Below are positions 21,073 to 30,976 of a stretch of 64,000 bases of DNA, piece by piece. The notes below the pieces were generated by a model. That model made no database searches. It was given only the letters and a program-made list of their open reading frames with translations, and was not told the DNA's origin. Within the stretch, counting starts at the first letter, position 1, and every line of letters begins with the position of its first letter. The DNA is taken from contig PZJY01000009.1 in the NCBI GenBank assembly GCA_031472005.1, forward strand, positions 1,488,001-1,552,000, written 5' to 3'. The position numbers were made by a program, and so were the translations under genes. Source of the stretch: Tetracladium setigerum (taxonomy: Eukaryota > Ascomycota > Leotiomycetes > Helotiales).

Positions 21073-22401
21073 TTATCTGCCATTTTTAATGTCAAGTATC
21101 TCTAAGATGTCTGTTTGCTCGGTTTCTTCCAGTCCTAGTTCTCCTACTTTCTTCCAAAATTTGCTCAAATGCCTAGTTCCACTATCACACAATATTGTAA
21201 CAACTCGGCTTCCTTCTGGTAACGAGAGCGCTGTGACGACTGCAGCCACACAGTTAACAGCACTGCTGCTTCCGGCAAAGATTCCATCTTTCTCAACTAG
21301 CCATCTCGCCATCTTCAGAGCTTGGAGGTCGGTGACTTTGACGGCATCATCAATCAGCTCCCTTCCTGCCTCAAAGTTTTCTGTGATGCGATTGATTCCA
21401 ACCCCTTCCACAATCGTATCAACTTGCTGTCTTCTCCTCGTCCCCTCTTTCTCTGTGCTTGAAAACATGACTCCATGCTTAACTTTGTTGAATAGGCCAC
21501 TCCCTTCAGGATCCGCAAGCACAACCTTTAGACCCTCACTCATACCCATTTCCTGCTTCAAAAAACAAGCGATACCTGATATTGTGCCGCCAGTGCCAGC
21601 ACCGGCTACAAAAGCGTCTAATTGCCCACCAGTCTGTTGCCAGATTTCCGGTCCAGTAGTTTGGAGGTGTGCTCGATAATTTGCTAGATTTTCAAACTGA
21701 TCCGCAAAAAATCCCTTTGTATTATCCTCACCCGAATCGGTCTGTTCTTTGGCCCTCCTCCTTGCCAAATTCACGAAGTGGTCTACTGATGTAATTGGTG
21801 CTGGAGTAACTCTTTCCACTGTCGCTCCCAAATGATGCAAAAGATCAGATTTCTCCGTGCTTTGATCATTTGGCATACATATATGTGCTTTATATCCTTT
21901 AGCTCGTGCTAAAGTCGCCAGAGAAATGCCTGTAGACCCAACTGTTCCTTCATAAATAGTGTCTCCTTGTCCTGGTGTCAAAAGTCCCTCTTCCTCGGCC
22001 AGCTGGATCATGCTCAAAGCCACCCTGTCCTTTGGACTACCTCCCGCCCCATTCAAGAATTCGGCTTTGGCATAAATTTCGCACCCTGTGGCCTCTGATA
22101 GACTTTTGATCTTGAATAGAGGGGTGTTCCCAATACATCCTTCAATTCCCTCGGGGATCTCTGGTTTTGGGAGTCCACCAACAGACTGACGAGTATGATC
22201 TTCCAGTTTGACTGGTGGTAGATACACACTTCCCCTGCGAGAGGTTGTGGTGGTTGAACTAGGTCGCTGGCGTCGTCTTTGGTATCGGCGTTCGAGATCT
22301 GGGTAGAAGTCCTTGAAGCCGAGTGTCAGGATAACACCAGCTGTGAAAGCAAGGACAATTGCAGCCGTGCCATAGGCTTTCGGGTGATTGCTCACGGACA
22401 T
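21073..22401 (-). CDS. MCY1: Cysteine synthase 2, membrane-anchored type
   Basis: PLP-dependent beta-family enzyme of the YGR012W/MCY1 group (O-acetylserine sulfhydrylase or cystathionine synthase-like), placed at mitochondria in yeast. Single exon, 442 residues. Residues about 9-30 (AYGTAAIVLAFTAGVILTLG) form an N-terminal transmembrane anchor, followed by a basic R-rich stretch. Catalytic features: IGNTPLFKI, then NGAGGSPKDRVALSM with the PLP lysine; EGTVGSTGISLA is the substrate loop; VAGAGTGGTISGIACFLK binds the PLP phosphate; GIFAGSSSAVN and TILCDSGTRHLSKFW complete the fold. No frame damage is seen. The symbol rests on resemblance only. Confidence 0.88.
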   Translation of the reverse strand: MSVSNHPKAYGTAAIVLAFTAGVILTLGFKDFYPDLERRYQRRRQRPSSTTTTSRRGSVYLPPVKLEDHTRQSVGGLPKPEIPEGIEGCIGNTPLFKIKSLSEATGCEIYAKAEFLNGAGGSPKDRVALSMIQLAEEEGLLTPGQGDTIYEGTVGSTGISLATLARAKGYKAHICMPNDQSTEKSDLLHHLGATVERVTPAPITSVDHFVNLARRRAKEQTDSGEDNTKGFFADQFENLANYRAHLQTTGPEIWQQTGGQLDAFVAGAGTGGTISGIACFLKQEMGMSEGLKVVLADPEGSGLFNKVKHGVMFSSTEKEGTRRRQQVDTIVEGVGINRITENFEAGRELIDDAVKVTDLQALKMARWLVEKDGIFAGSSSAVNCVAAVVTALSLPEGSRVVTILCDSGTRHLSKFWKKVGELGLEETEQTDILEILDIKNGR

Positions 22402-22579
22402 TTTGTCATGAATTTCGCATCCCTCTGGTCATATTTATTGAGGAATTGTAGAAACTGTCGAAGTTGGAAGGACTTCAACAAAGTTGGAGCTTGGACCTTT
22501 TCTGAATCGACATTTCAGCCAAAGCTCGTTGCTCAATACCGGAACACATGCAACACCTCCAACCCCCAACGACTCTCCC
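22402..22579. promoter_or_regulatory. Short divergent promoter
   Basis: Only 178 bp separate the start codons of the cysteine synthase (minus) and the mitochondrial methyltransferase (plus), so the two likely share regulatory sequence. No specific motif is called. Confidence 0.4.
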
Positions 22580-24171
22580 ATGGACTCACCAATTATATCG
22601 CGGCTGTTCAAACAGCTGTTTTCGCATCAGAGATGTCAATATACGCGTTCTCATTCAGCGCTGCCTTTCCGGATACCGAACGGACGACGATCGCAGATCA
22701 GATGCGTGTCGGGGGGACGAGATGTGGACAAGAGAAGGACAGAGAAAAACTGGCAACAGAGATCGGATATCCTCCCATTCGATATGAGCGAGGAGTTCAA
22801 GACCTATCCGTTGCTTACGGCAGATCAATTGAGGGGGAGGAAGGAGAGGCCAAGGAGAGTAAAGATGCTCACGCGAGACTTCATTGAGGGTATGTTTGGT
22901 CTGGAATATTGCTAATTTCATATTAATCAATGCGCAGACTCTCTATACAATCCCTCGTACGGTTACTTTTCGAAACAGGTCGTTATCTTTACACCTGGAG
23001 AACCCTTTGATTTTAACAACATCCAAGACGAGCCCGAGTTCCACCGTCTTTTGGGGCAACGATACACAGAATTCGAAGACAAACTGGACAAAATAGAGCC
23101 CAATGAAACACGGCAACTTTGGCATACGCCCACAGAATTGTTTAGACCATATTATGGCGAGACTATTGCGCGGTATCTAGTTGCGAATTACAAGCTCTCA
23201 CAATACCCATACCATGACCTCACAATTTACGAGATGGGAGCAGGAAACGGAACTTTGATGCTGAATATTTTGGACTACATTCGAGATACAGAGCCATCGG
23301 TATACGATAGGACAAAGTTCAAGGTCATTGAAATCTCGTCAAATTTGGCGAAGCTCCAAGCAAATCAGTTATTGCGGACGGCCGATTCGAGGGGTCATGC
23401 GGATAAGGTGGAGATTATCAACAAGTCGATATTTGAATGGGATCAAATGGTGCCAGCCCCATGCTTCTTCCTCGCTATGGAGGTTTTCGACAATTTCGCT
23501 CACGATGCGATTCGCTATGATCCGGTGACAGAAGAGCCAATGCAAGGGACTGTGTTGATAGACCCCAAGGGGGACTTCTACGAGTTCTACTCGCCGGATA
23601 TCGATCCTATTGCTTCGCGGTTCTTAAGAGTTCGACATGCGGCTACCGGAGGCAGATACCCCCACCCATTGTATCAGAATCGAATTATGAGGAAGCTTAG
23701 GAATAGCATTCCCTTTGCGCCAAACTTGAGTGATCCGGAGTACATACCCACGAGGTTGATGCAGTTTTTTGACATTTTGGGGAAATACTTCCCAGCGCAT
23801 AGGCTGGTGACGAGTGATTTCAGTGATCTGCCGGACACCATCAAGGGAGTTAATGCTCCTGTCGTGCAAACAAGGTATCAGCGAAGGACGGTGCCTGTTT
23901 CTACGCCATATGTATGTTCCCCTTCTAACTCTATGCCCTGAGCAAAGTTAATGAGAACCAGGTACACCAAGGATATTTTGATATCCTATTTCCCACAGAT
24001 TTCCATGTTATGGAACTCATGTATAGAGCTATCACGGGCAAGTTGACCAGAGTCTTGTCACATGAGGAATTTTTGAGGCGATGGGCGTATTTGGAAGAGA
24101 CGGAAACCAGGAATGGCGAGAATCCCTTTTTGACTTGGTATAAGAATGCAAGCGTTCTTACAACGGTGTAA
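22580..24171 (+). CDS. NDUFAF7/MidA-like mitochondrial arginine methyltransferase
   Basis: SAM-dependent methyltransferase of the DUF185 (Methyltransf_28) family. NDUFAF7 symmetrically dimethylates a complex I subunit during assembly in the mitochondrial matrix. Exons 22580-22889, 22938-23911 and 23962-24171, all in phase. The N-terminus (MDSPIISRLFKQLFSHQR) is basic and Ser/Leu-rich, fitting a mitochondrial presequence. Core motifs: DSLYNPSYGYFSKQ, WHTPTELFRPYYGE, TIYEMGAGNGTLMLNILD (SAM motif I), FKVIEISSNLAKLQ and FFLAMEVFDNFAHD. The last exon reads VHQGYFDILFPTDF. The family normally has a GD pair after GYFDILFPTDF-type sequence, and this protein looks complete. Start choice: 22580 is the first in-frame ATG. 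Confidence 0.86.
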
Positions 24172-24596
24172 GATAATACAGTTAGCTCAGAGCTCGAATG
24201 TACCGAATATCGAATTGTGTCATGCAGGGATCCAGTACGCTAAGGTACAGTACCACAAAATGTATCTTCGGTATCACCAGTTCCTCTTTCTGCCTAGAAC
24301 TTGGTGGGCCAGAGAGCTCTTAATGTAAATTACCCCAAGCCAACCGCGCATGTCCTCTAGTCACGTGAATATCCTGTCAAGGAATGGACGATTCTCCTTG
24401 CATCTGGTTTTCTGTGCATTATTACATGATTTTATAATCAGGTGAATTATATCTTGAATTTTCTAGAAACCAGTTCTCTTGGTGAGATAGAGTATTTGGT
24501 TGTGTTTTGCCGACTTTGCCAAGAGTTGAGATTCTATTCTGAATTTCTGACTCCAACTTCAAATATTCTCGAGCCAAATCTTCATTTTCCACGAAG
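24172..24596. other. Intergenic, nothing recognised
   Basis: Spacer of 425 bp, AT-rich, holding the upstream region of THG1. It contains a TCACGTGA palindrome at 24360-24367. Confidence 0.5.
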
Positions 24597-25834
24597 ATGG
24601 CAAACTCCAAGTAAAGCCACCCTTCAGACAGATTGACTCGTAAACTAAATCCTGACAGATACGAATACGTGAAGGCCTTCGAGCAGCCAGACATACTTCT
24701 TCCCAATACCTGGATCGTTGTCAGAATCGACGGAAGAGGATTTCACAAGTACGGTCCTTTACTACCCAGGTTCTCTCTTTCCTTCAAAAACTAACGGGAA
24801 ATCAGGTTCTCGGCAAAATATGAGTTTGAAAAGCCCAATGATCGAAGAGCTTTGGATCTCATGAACGCTGCTGCCAAAGCCGTCGTGAGTGAACATCCTG
24901 ATATTGTCATTGCATACGGTATCAGTGACGAGTACAGGTATATCTTCATATCTTGGACTAATAAACGAGGAGATTCTTGCTGATCTCTTCATCCAGTTTC
25001 GTCTTCCACAAATCATGCAGTCTGTTTGAAAGACGGTCAAGGTATGACTCCTCCCTCAAATATTTGTGCAGAATTCTAATTCCCGTACAGCAAAATCGTC
25101 ACAACTATCGCGTCTACTTTCACAGCTTATTATGTTCACTTGTGGAACACCTTTTTCCCTGAGCAGCCGCTTACGGCTCCCTTGCCAAGTTTTGATGGAA
25201 GAGCGGTGATGTATCCCACGGTGCAGAATTTGAGAGACTACATGAGTTGGAGACAGGTCGATTGTAAGTATTTCTGGTCAGGAAGTGAGAGATTCAGACT
25301 GAAAGCGAAACAGGCCATATCAACAACTTGTACAACACCACTTTCTGGACCTTAATACAGCAGGGTGGGATGGATGCAAAGACTGCCGAAAAGGAACTTG
25401 CTGTGAGAACTGAAGCCAATCAGGTCACGATTCTATGCTAAGTAGAAGTTAGGGCACGCTTTCTGCAGATAAGAACGAGATTCTTTTTTCGAGATTCAAG
25501 CTCAATTATAACAATGAGCCGGATATTTACAAGAAAGGCAGTATAGTCACTCGAGATGTAAGTTTATTACCCACATATATCGTCGCAACGAATTTCTAAT
25601 CCATTCAAGTACGAATTGGTGGAACCAGGTGCTGTATCAGACACCGGGAACGAAGATTCAGCCAAAACAGTGGAAGAACAAGCGCTTTCCAAAACCCAGG
25701 AAGAAAAGGACAAGAAGAGGAGATCCAAGGCACGAATCACAGTACAGCATGTAGATATCATTAAAGATGACTTCTGGGAGCGAAGACCATGGTTACTCTC
25801 AAATAAGCCTGGCAAGATTCCAAAGGAGCCTTGA
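24597..25834 (+). CDS. THG1: tRNA(His) guanylyltransferase
   Basis: Adds the essential G-1 to the 5' end of tRNA(His) by 3'-5' polymerase chemistry. Eight exons: 24597-24610, 24659-24748, 24806-24937, 24997-25041, 25091-25263, 25314-25402, 25453-25557, 25610-25834; every junction keeps phase. The first exon is 14 nt (MANSK). Catalytic motifs: WIVVRIDGRGFHKFSAKYEF with the first metal-binding Asp, and AYGISDEYSFVFHK with the second acidic pair, then SLFERRSSKIVTT. Later blocks are FDGRAVMYPT, YMSWRQVDCHINNLYNTTFW and GTLSADKNEILFSRFKLNYN. A Lys/Glu-rich insert precedes the end (HVDIIKDDFWERRPWLL). Overall length, about 290 residues, is normal. No frame damage is seen. Confidence 0.94.
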
Positions 25835-25936
25835 TAACAGCATCAATTTATCTATTTAACTTGACGCAAAAGCCAAATCTATCCATTGCGATGAAGACTC
25901 CGGACACCATGCTGTATAATTATGGGTATATGTGCT

Positions 25937-26800
25937 CTAATCTTTCCTCCGTTTCTTCTTTGTTGATTTATCGATTGAAGCTTCCGAACCAACCTCTTCT
26001 TCCCCTTCTGCGATTTTCTTCTGTCGTCTTCGTTCTCTGCGCTCTTCTTTCGTCTCGGGCTTCGTGATGCGACCTTCCTCGGCGTCTAATTCTTTCTCTG
26101 ATTCCTCTTGTGCAAGTTTCTTCAGGCGTCTTCGTTCCCTGCGCTCCTCTTTCGTCTCGCTACCACTGTCTGATGTCTTCTCGGGTATCTCAATGTTTGC
26201 TGCTTGCTCTTTTGCAGCTCGTTTGGCTGCTTTGCGTGCCCTCCTCTCGTCTCTCGTCTCTGGGACGTCATCAGATGATCCGGTGGTGCTCTCGATTTTT
26301 GGCTCCTTCACAGAAAAATCTTCCACGACCTTCTTCGCCGCACTTTTCTTTGCCTTCCTCTCCTCTTTCTCGGACTTCTCCTCGTCCCTCTTCCTCTTCT
26401 TTCCAGCATTTTCCTCCAGCATCTGCTTGTTCACCTTTTCGGCTTTCTTCTCATCCTCCGTAAGTGTCCCACCCATTACCTCTCCTCGCACAAAGCTAGC
26501 GTAGAGGCCTGACTTCCCAACATATTTCCCACCTCCCCGCGCTACCATATCCAGTCCCCCACTAGTTGAAGTCTGTATAACCACTCCCTGCACCGAGGTA
26601 TCTAGTCCCTTCAAAGAGCTATCAAAAGCATTCATCCACCACATATCACTCGTGCGATGTTGTTTCTTGCCGAGACCGAGTACGTTGTCTTTGCGGGACA
26701 CGAGAAGGGGCTTGGAGAGGCCATTGGCATCGGAGGTCGGATGAAGAGAATGGCCTGTTCCGCGCCATCCTTGGGAGGTTAGGAGGGCGTGGGCGTCCAT
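25937..26800 (-). CDS. TMA23: TMA23-like G-patch ribosome biogenesis protein
   Basis: Nucleolar protein with a G-patch-like N-terminus that in yeast associates with ribosomes and aids 40S synthesis. Single exon, 287 residues. The N-terminal 90 residues are diagnostic: MDAHALLTSQGWRGTGHSLH, GLSKPLLVSRKDNVLGLG, SDMWWMNAFDSSLKGLDTS. The rest is Lys/Glu-rich, with three related units ETRDERRARKAAKRAA, ETKEERRERRRLKKLA and ETKEERRERRRQKKIA, ending KKKRRKD, a nuclear/nucleolar signal. The gene is convergent with THG1 and only about 100 bp away, so the 3' ends are close. Confidence 0.88.
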   Translation of the reverse strand: MDAHALLTSQGWRGTGHSLHPTSDANGLSKPLLVSRKDNVLGLGKKQHRTSDMWWMNAFDSSLKGLDTSVQGVVIQTSTSGGLDMVARGGGKYVGKSGLYASFVRGEVMGGTLTEDEKKAEKVNKQMLEENAGKKRKRDEEKSEKEERKAKKSAAKKVVEDFSVKEPKIESTTGSSDDVPETRDERRARKAAKRAAKEQAANIEIPEKTSDSGSETKEERRERRRLKKLAQEESEKELDAEEGRITKPETKEERRERRRQKKIAEGEEEVGSEASIDKSTKKKRRKD

Positions 26801-27467
26801 ATTGGGTTGAGAGCTTTGAGATCGCGCAAGAGAAATATGGCGGGTCAGAAAGAATTGTAGAAATTTCTTATCGGGAGATGCACAATCTTAGCGTGGCATT
26901 TGTCAGCATCGCTTGTGAATGTCAACAACCGTGCTGCCTCTTCTCTTACTATTTTACATGTCACACACTTTACTGTTGTAATAAACATGCTCTTGGAAAG
27001 CATCCCGGCCATTCTGTTGGAGAACGAAGTATCAAGCTTGCGTATTTTGAAAATCGTGAGTTTCAAATCAGCACACAGTTGATTTCTCTCTTTCTACACC
27101 ACTCATTCTCACCCCCAATACGCTCATGTACTCAGGACAAAATTTGAGCTACTTTACAATTACAATTTCTTATGGTACATCCAAACCCTCATAGGCCTGA
27201 ATATCTGGCCAACTCTCGGGTTATCAGAACTAGGCGGGCATTTATTTGAGATCCAGCCTCCTTTCAAGCAGAGAACACCGGCTATGGATCTTCTAGACCT
27301 GGCGACTGTTTCAAGCTCAATTCGGATTGATGGTACATACCAGCCGTTATTACAAAAGCTCAGTCTGTTGTTACAGTACCTCACCTATCACGGCATTTCA
27401 TCCAAACATAAAAGCAGATTCAGGTGTCAGCATTGCTCGTATATCATAACTAAACCATCTCGCACGC
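26801..27467. other. Intergenic, nothing recognised
   Basis: Upstream of TMA23 and downstream of the next minus-strand gene. No coding frame or RNA gene is identified. Confidence 0.5.
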
Positions 27468-28159
27468 TCAAATCCCCTTCCATTCAATCACCAATCTCGA
27501 AATTTGCGTCACAAGGTGTGATCCCTTTCCAATCTTCTTGCCGCCTACCTCCTCCTCCTCCCCAACGAATGCCTCCACCGCAATGCGTACCTTCTCGGAC
27601 TTCTCCTCCAACTCTTCTAGAACTCGAACCATTCGTTCCTTGATCATGCCGGAGCGATTTGGGTGGTCGGTAGGGAGGGACTTGACGGGATAGGTGAGGA
27701 ATGTGAGGGCTCGAACGGCCTATTTACAAGAACAAGGCTCATTAGCAACTGCTACTTTTGGAGACACAATCACGAAGTATGCAAATGGGAACTTACAGCC
27801 AACCACTTAGTGGAAGCAACGACCTTGCGCTCGGCGACGCCATCCAAACCTCTGAACTCCTCCACTCCGACATCTCCCATCAACTTGCACAGCTTGTCGA
27901 TCTCTCCTGGAAGTCGAAGGTGTCTGGCGAACGAGGCTTGCTCACTTCCGTACTGCTCATAGATCTTTCCTGCCAATTTGGTGATTTCTTCGATCTTGAG
28001 GCAGGCGCTACCAAAATCACTGGCTTGCGCCATGGTGGTTGGTTCATTGGTGTTGTGGGAGACTCTTTCCAGGGTTGCCGAGTGGGATAGGTGAGGGCTG
28101 CCGGCGGGAGTCGTCTTGGGAGAAGACTCAGGAGTGTCTGGGTCAGCAGGAGAGGACAT
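27468..28159 (-). CDS. Unrecognised two-exon protein (204 aa)
   Basis: I do not recognise the family. Exon 1 is 27797-28159 and exon 2 is 27468-27719; GTAAGT donor, TTGCTAAT branch point and AATAG acceptor give a phase-0 join (KWLA/AVRALTFLTYPVKS). The N-terminal 40 residues are Pro/Ser/Thr-rich. From MAQASDFG the protein looks helical (ACLKIEEITKLAGKIYEQYG, LRLPGEIDKLCKLMGD). Exon 2 is also helical with a coiled-coil-like VRVLEELEEKSEKVRIAVEA and an acidic EEEE loop. Start at 28159 or, less likely, the internal ATG at about 28033. Coding bias and clean splicing support a real gene; function is open. Confidence 0.65.
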
Positions 28160-29662
28160 GGTTGCTGCTGTTAGTGTTGGTTGTGCTTGGCTGGTTCAGT
28201 TGGGGAGAGCGATTGGTTTCTGCTCGACAATATTCAGATTGGATGAAAAGGTTGTCGATTAACGCTGGTGGGTAGACACTGACAAATTAATGAAAGTGAA
28301 CTTTTGTCGCGTCCAAAGATGAAGTTAAGCCCAATTTCCTGGCTTTCAGCTGTTTTATTGGATAGAAAGGGTATCGTTCTGTTTATTTTCGTTTCACTTT
28401 GCGGTCTTGATCACTGTGAAGGACTGTACTTCACTTACAGCCCTCTTACGTTAATCGTTATCATTACGTTTCTCTTATATTACTTTTCTTTACTATTCTC
28501 ACTCACAGGGGAAAATTAAAAAAGAAAAGTCGAAATATTAAAAAACAGAAAAAGTCAAAAGATAGATATCATCGTGAGGCAGAGCAGCAAGCGAAATCTG
28601 CGCAACTACCGCGAAATTCTACACTTCTCCCTTTGAGGTTAATATCTTTTTGGATGCAACTTTCCATTGATCTAAGCTTATTACTATACTACGTAGATAG
28701 TCATACGTATATATATATCTACTAACTTTATGTCCTTTATTACGACAGGAGGAAGTGAAGGCGCACATCACCTGATGCAAACAATTCCTCACCCCAAAAC
28801 TACGAGATTTAGTACAAATACACTAGTAGATATTATAATTTACTGTTTTCGTGAAATATGTACTATATTGAAACTCATATTAGGCAATAAGGATAGCTCT
28901 CTATCTCGTGGTGATTCACCGTCGCGAAGTTCTCACAATAATATCAAAACTACCTCAAAAACAATGGAGTTATTCACATCCTCTCAATAAATACCGTGAA
29001 CGACCGCGGCGCACCTATGATCGTTACACAGCATATGCGCCCCAGCAAACAAAAATAGTTGTCTGATTCACAAAAGTCCACTCAACGCCACGAAAATTCC
29101 AAATCACGTGGAATTCACCACAATACTTCCACAGTGTCTGAATCATCGCCATATTAGTTGTAAGCCCCAGACCGTTCTTACATCAATGTTTATCCAATTA
29201 AACACGAGCAATTCCATATTTTTCTATGATCCAGAGTTATAGTAGACTGAGCAGGACAGGACCCTAGAACCCTGGCATGCACGCACCCGTTCCATCCGAT
29301 GTGCAATGCCTCTGTGGTTTGTTAGCAAGCTGAGAGGCTCTCTTTCCTGTGGTGTGAATAATACTTCTCGAAATTCTCTCTATATTATTTCTGTTCTCGT
29401 CACAGGGAAGTCTTCTTTTCTTTCTTTCTTTCTTTCTCTCCATACTTCGTTGGAAACACGACAATCCTTCCTCTGTGCAGACATATACAAAATCAAGTCA
29501 CACATCTACTTACATCTCCAAACATCCAAACGTCTGACAACAGACCCAAACACTTGGCAGCAGACAAAGATTACTCTCTTTTTACCTCCAACAACGACAA
29601 CAAGTTACAAAGACAAAAACAATATTACAATAACAACAACCTCATATATACCACACTACAAA
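28160..29662. other. Intergenic, partly very AT-rich
   Basis: 1.5 kb without a recognised gene. 28500-28730 is an A-rich patch with poly-A runs, and 28700-28990 is also AT-rich, possibly an old degraded repeat. A CTTT microsatellite is at 29415-29440. The last 200 bp, rich in CA and AAC, form the probable leader of the small gene at 29663. Confidence 0.5.
29415..29440 (+). repeat. CTTT microsatellite
   Basis: Tandem CTTT units ending TCTCTC, in the leader region of the small gene at 29663; a pyrimidine tract common near fungal promoters. Confidence 0.8.
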
Positions 29663-29884
29663 ATGGCTTTACCCTTCTTGAACAACCAGACCAAGACTGC
29701 ACGCTTCCTCCTCCTCGCTAAAAAGCTTGCCAAGGGCAGCGAGTACACTGGCAAACTAGCCGAACAAGTGGAATGCAAGAGGCAAGAGCGAAATGCCAAG
29801 AAACAGACCACATTGCAGCGTCAGAAGGAGAGGCGGGAAAAGGAGATGATCAACGAGAGAGAGGGGAAGGATTTGTTTCGATAG
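29663..29884 (+). CDS. Small basic hypothetical protein (73 aa)
   Basis: I do not recognise it. Single exon from ATG at 29663 (ACAAAATGGC, good context) to TAG at 29884. A hydrophobic/basic start (MALPFLNNQTKTARFLLLAK) is followed by a highly charged helix rich in Lys, Arg, Glu and Gln (QVECKRQERNAKKQTTLQ, KERREKEMINER). It is preceded by a long leader poor in G and rich in CAA/ACA, typical of well-translated fungal mRNAs. Size and composition would suit a small nucleic-acid- or ribosome-associated protein, but that is a guess. Confidence 0.5.
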   Translation: MALPFLNNQTKTARFLLLAKKLAKGSEYTGKLAEQVECKRQERNAKKQTTLQRQKERREKEMINEREGKDLFR

Positions 29885-30240
29885 TGCTGCTGGTTCTGGC
29901 AGGCTGGGTTGGGTGGAAGTGGTAGTCGACTAGTCGCTGGATTTTGTTCGGTTGTCAAATGCCAAGGTTGGATGGTTACTCGTTTAGATGAGCGATGGAA
30001 GGAACATTGGGTGGATTATTATGGATATCAAATTGGAGAGAACTATCTAGGTAGCTAAAGGCTACTGCTAGGATCGTTGGATCGCGAAAATCGTTGGTTT
30101 TTTATCTGTTCGCTTATGAGCGTCAGAGTGGGGATTGGGATTGGAATATACATATGGGGTTTGGATCTGTTCGCTGAAAGGCGTCAGAGAGGGGATATGG
30201 AATTTAAGATCGTACATATGGGGCACATGGATTATACATA
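29885..30240. other. Intergenic with a short duplicated segment
   Basis: No gene is seen. Two similar stretches occur at about 30097-30160 and 30158-30225: both contain TCTGTTCGCT, a GCGTCAGAG block, GGGGAT and ATAT/GTACATATGGGG, suggesting a diverged tandem duplication of roughly 60 bp. Confidence 0.4.
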
Positions 30241-30708
30241 TTATATATAGCAAAAGTAAAAACGTGGCTTTCTTACACCAAAAATCAGCCTCTCTTGAGT
30301 CTTTGGTGATGTGACATGAATGATAGGACGAATTTGCATAAGGGGGCTAGAGAGAAGCGACAAAGCTCGCTTGCGGATCTGTGCTAGTGAAAATACCATA
30401 GGTAATACTCCTTTTATCATTAGTTGCTGGCTTGATATTCCAAGCAACCTCATTCTGCTTAAACACGCCTTGAGTATAATGCGCATGACAGCAGAGTTAT
30501 GAGAAATATTGAACATAGGCAAATAATCAACAAGCAACCACAACGCAAAAGCGATAACACCAAGTTTCCAAAGGGGATTTTTAAGAATTATATTCATTTC
30601 TTCTTCCACGGGTTTTATGCACTTTATTTTTCCTTCTCGTCCGACGACCACTTCTTCCTCACCCACCCAACCATTCCCATCATCCATCTTATCATTTACC
30701 CATGGCAT
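30241..30708 (-). CDS. Doubtful ORF, possible small membrane protein
   Basis: Open frame of 155 codons. It has an acidic start, one convincing hydrophobic span (NPLWKLGVIAFALWLLVDYL) and a basic, weakly hydrophobic remainder. No family is recognised. It lies 270 bp downstream of the RCK2 stop on the same strand and may be only the 3' untranslated region of that gene. Called because the frame is long for AT-rich sequence; confidence is low. Confidence 0.25.
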   Translation of the reverse strand: MPWVNDKMDDGNGWVGEEEVVVGREGKIKCIKPVEEEMNIILKNPLWKLGVIAFALWLLVDYLPMFNISHNSAVMRIILKACLSRMRLLGISSQQLMIKGVLPMVFSLAQIRKRALSLLSSPLMQIRPIIHVTSPKTQERLIFGVRKPRFYFCYI

Positions 30709-30976
30709 CCACTTGTATAATCAAACGGCATACATTTCAGTTCCACCCCTTGACAAATGCCCATGACCAAGAAAAAGCTCAAAACACACAGAACGAAAGT
30801 GACGCTGGGGCTGCTTATATCAACGTGAACAAAGGGAAACGTGTAAGGCCCAACTCCACCCCCAACAGGGACAAGCAAACGATAAAAAAAAAGCTGCCTC
30901 TAGAAACCGCAGCTGGAACGCCAGTTAAGTACCAGAAAGGCTACCAATCTCTCAACATACTACTCGTCGGTGGTTG

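Noticed and set aside
26064..26504. Plus-strand Ser/Phe-rich ORF opposite TMA23
   Set aside because: Antisense shadow of the Lys/Glu-rich repeats of TMA23.
27585..27610. A further frameshift in the unrecognised gene at 27468-28159
   Set aside because: On re-reading the reverse complement base by base the frame is continuous (LEELEEKSEKVRIAVEAFVG); my first reading had added a base.
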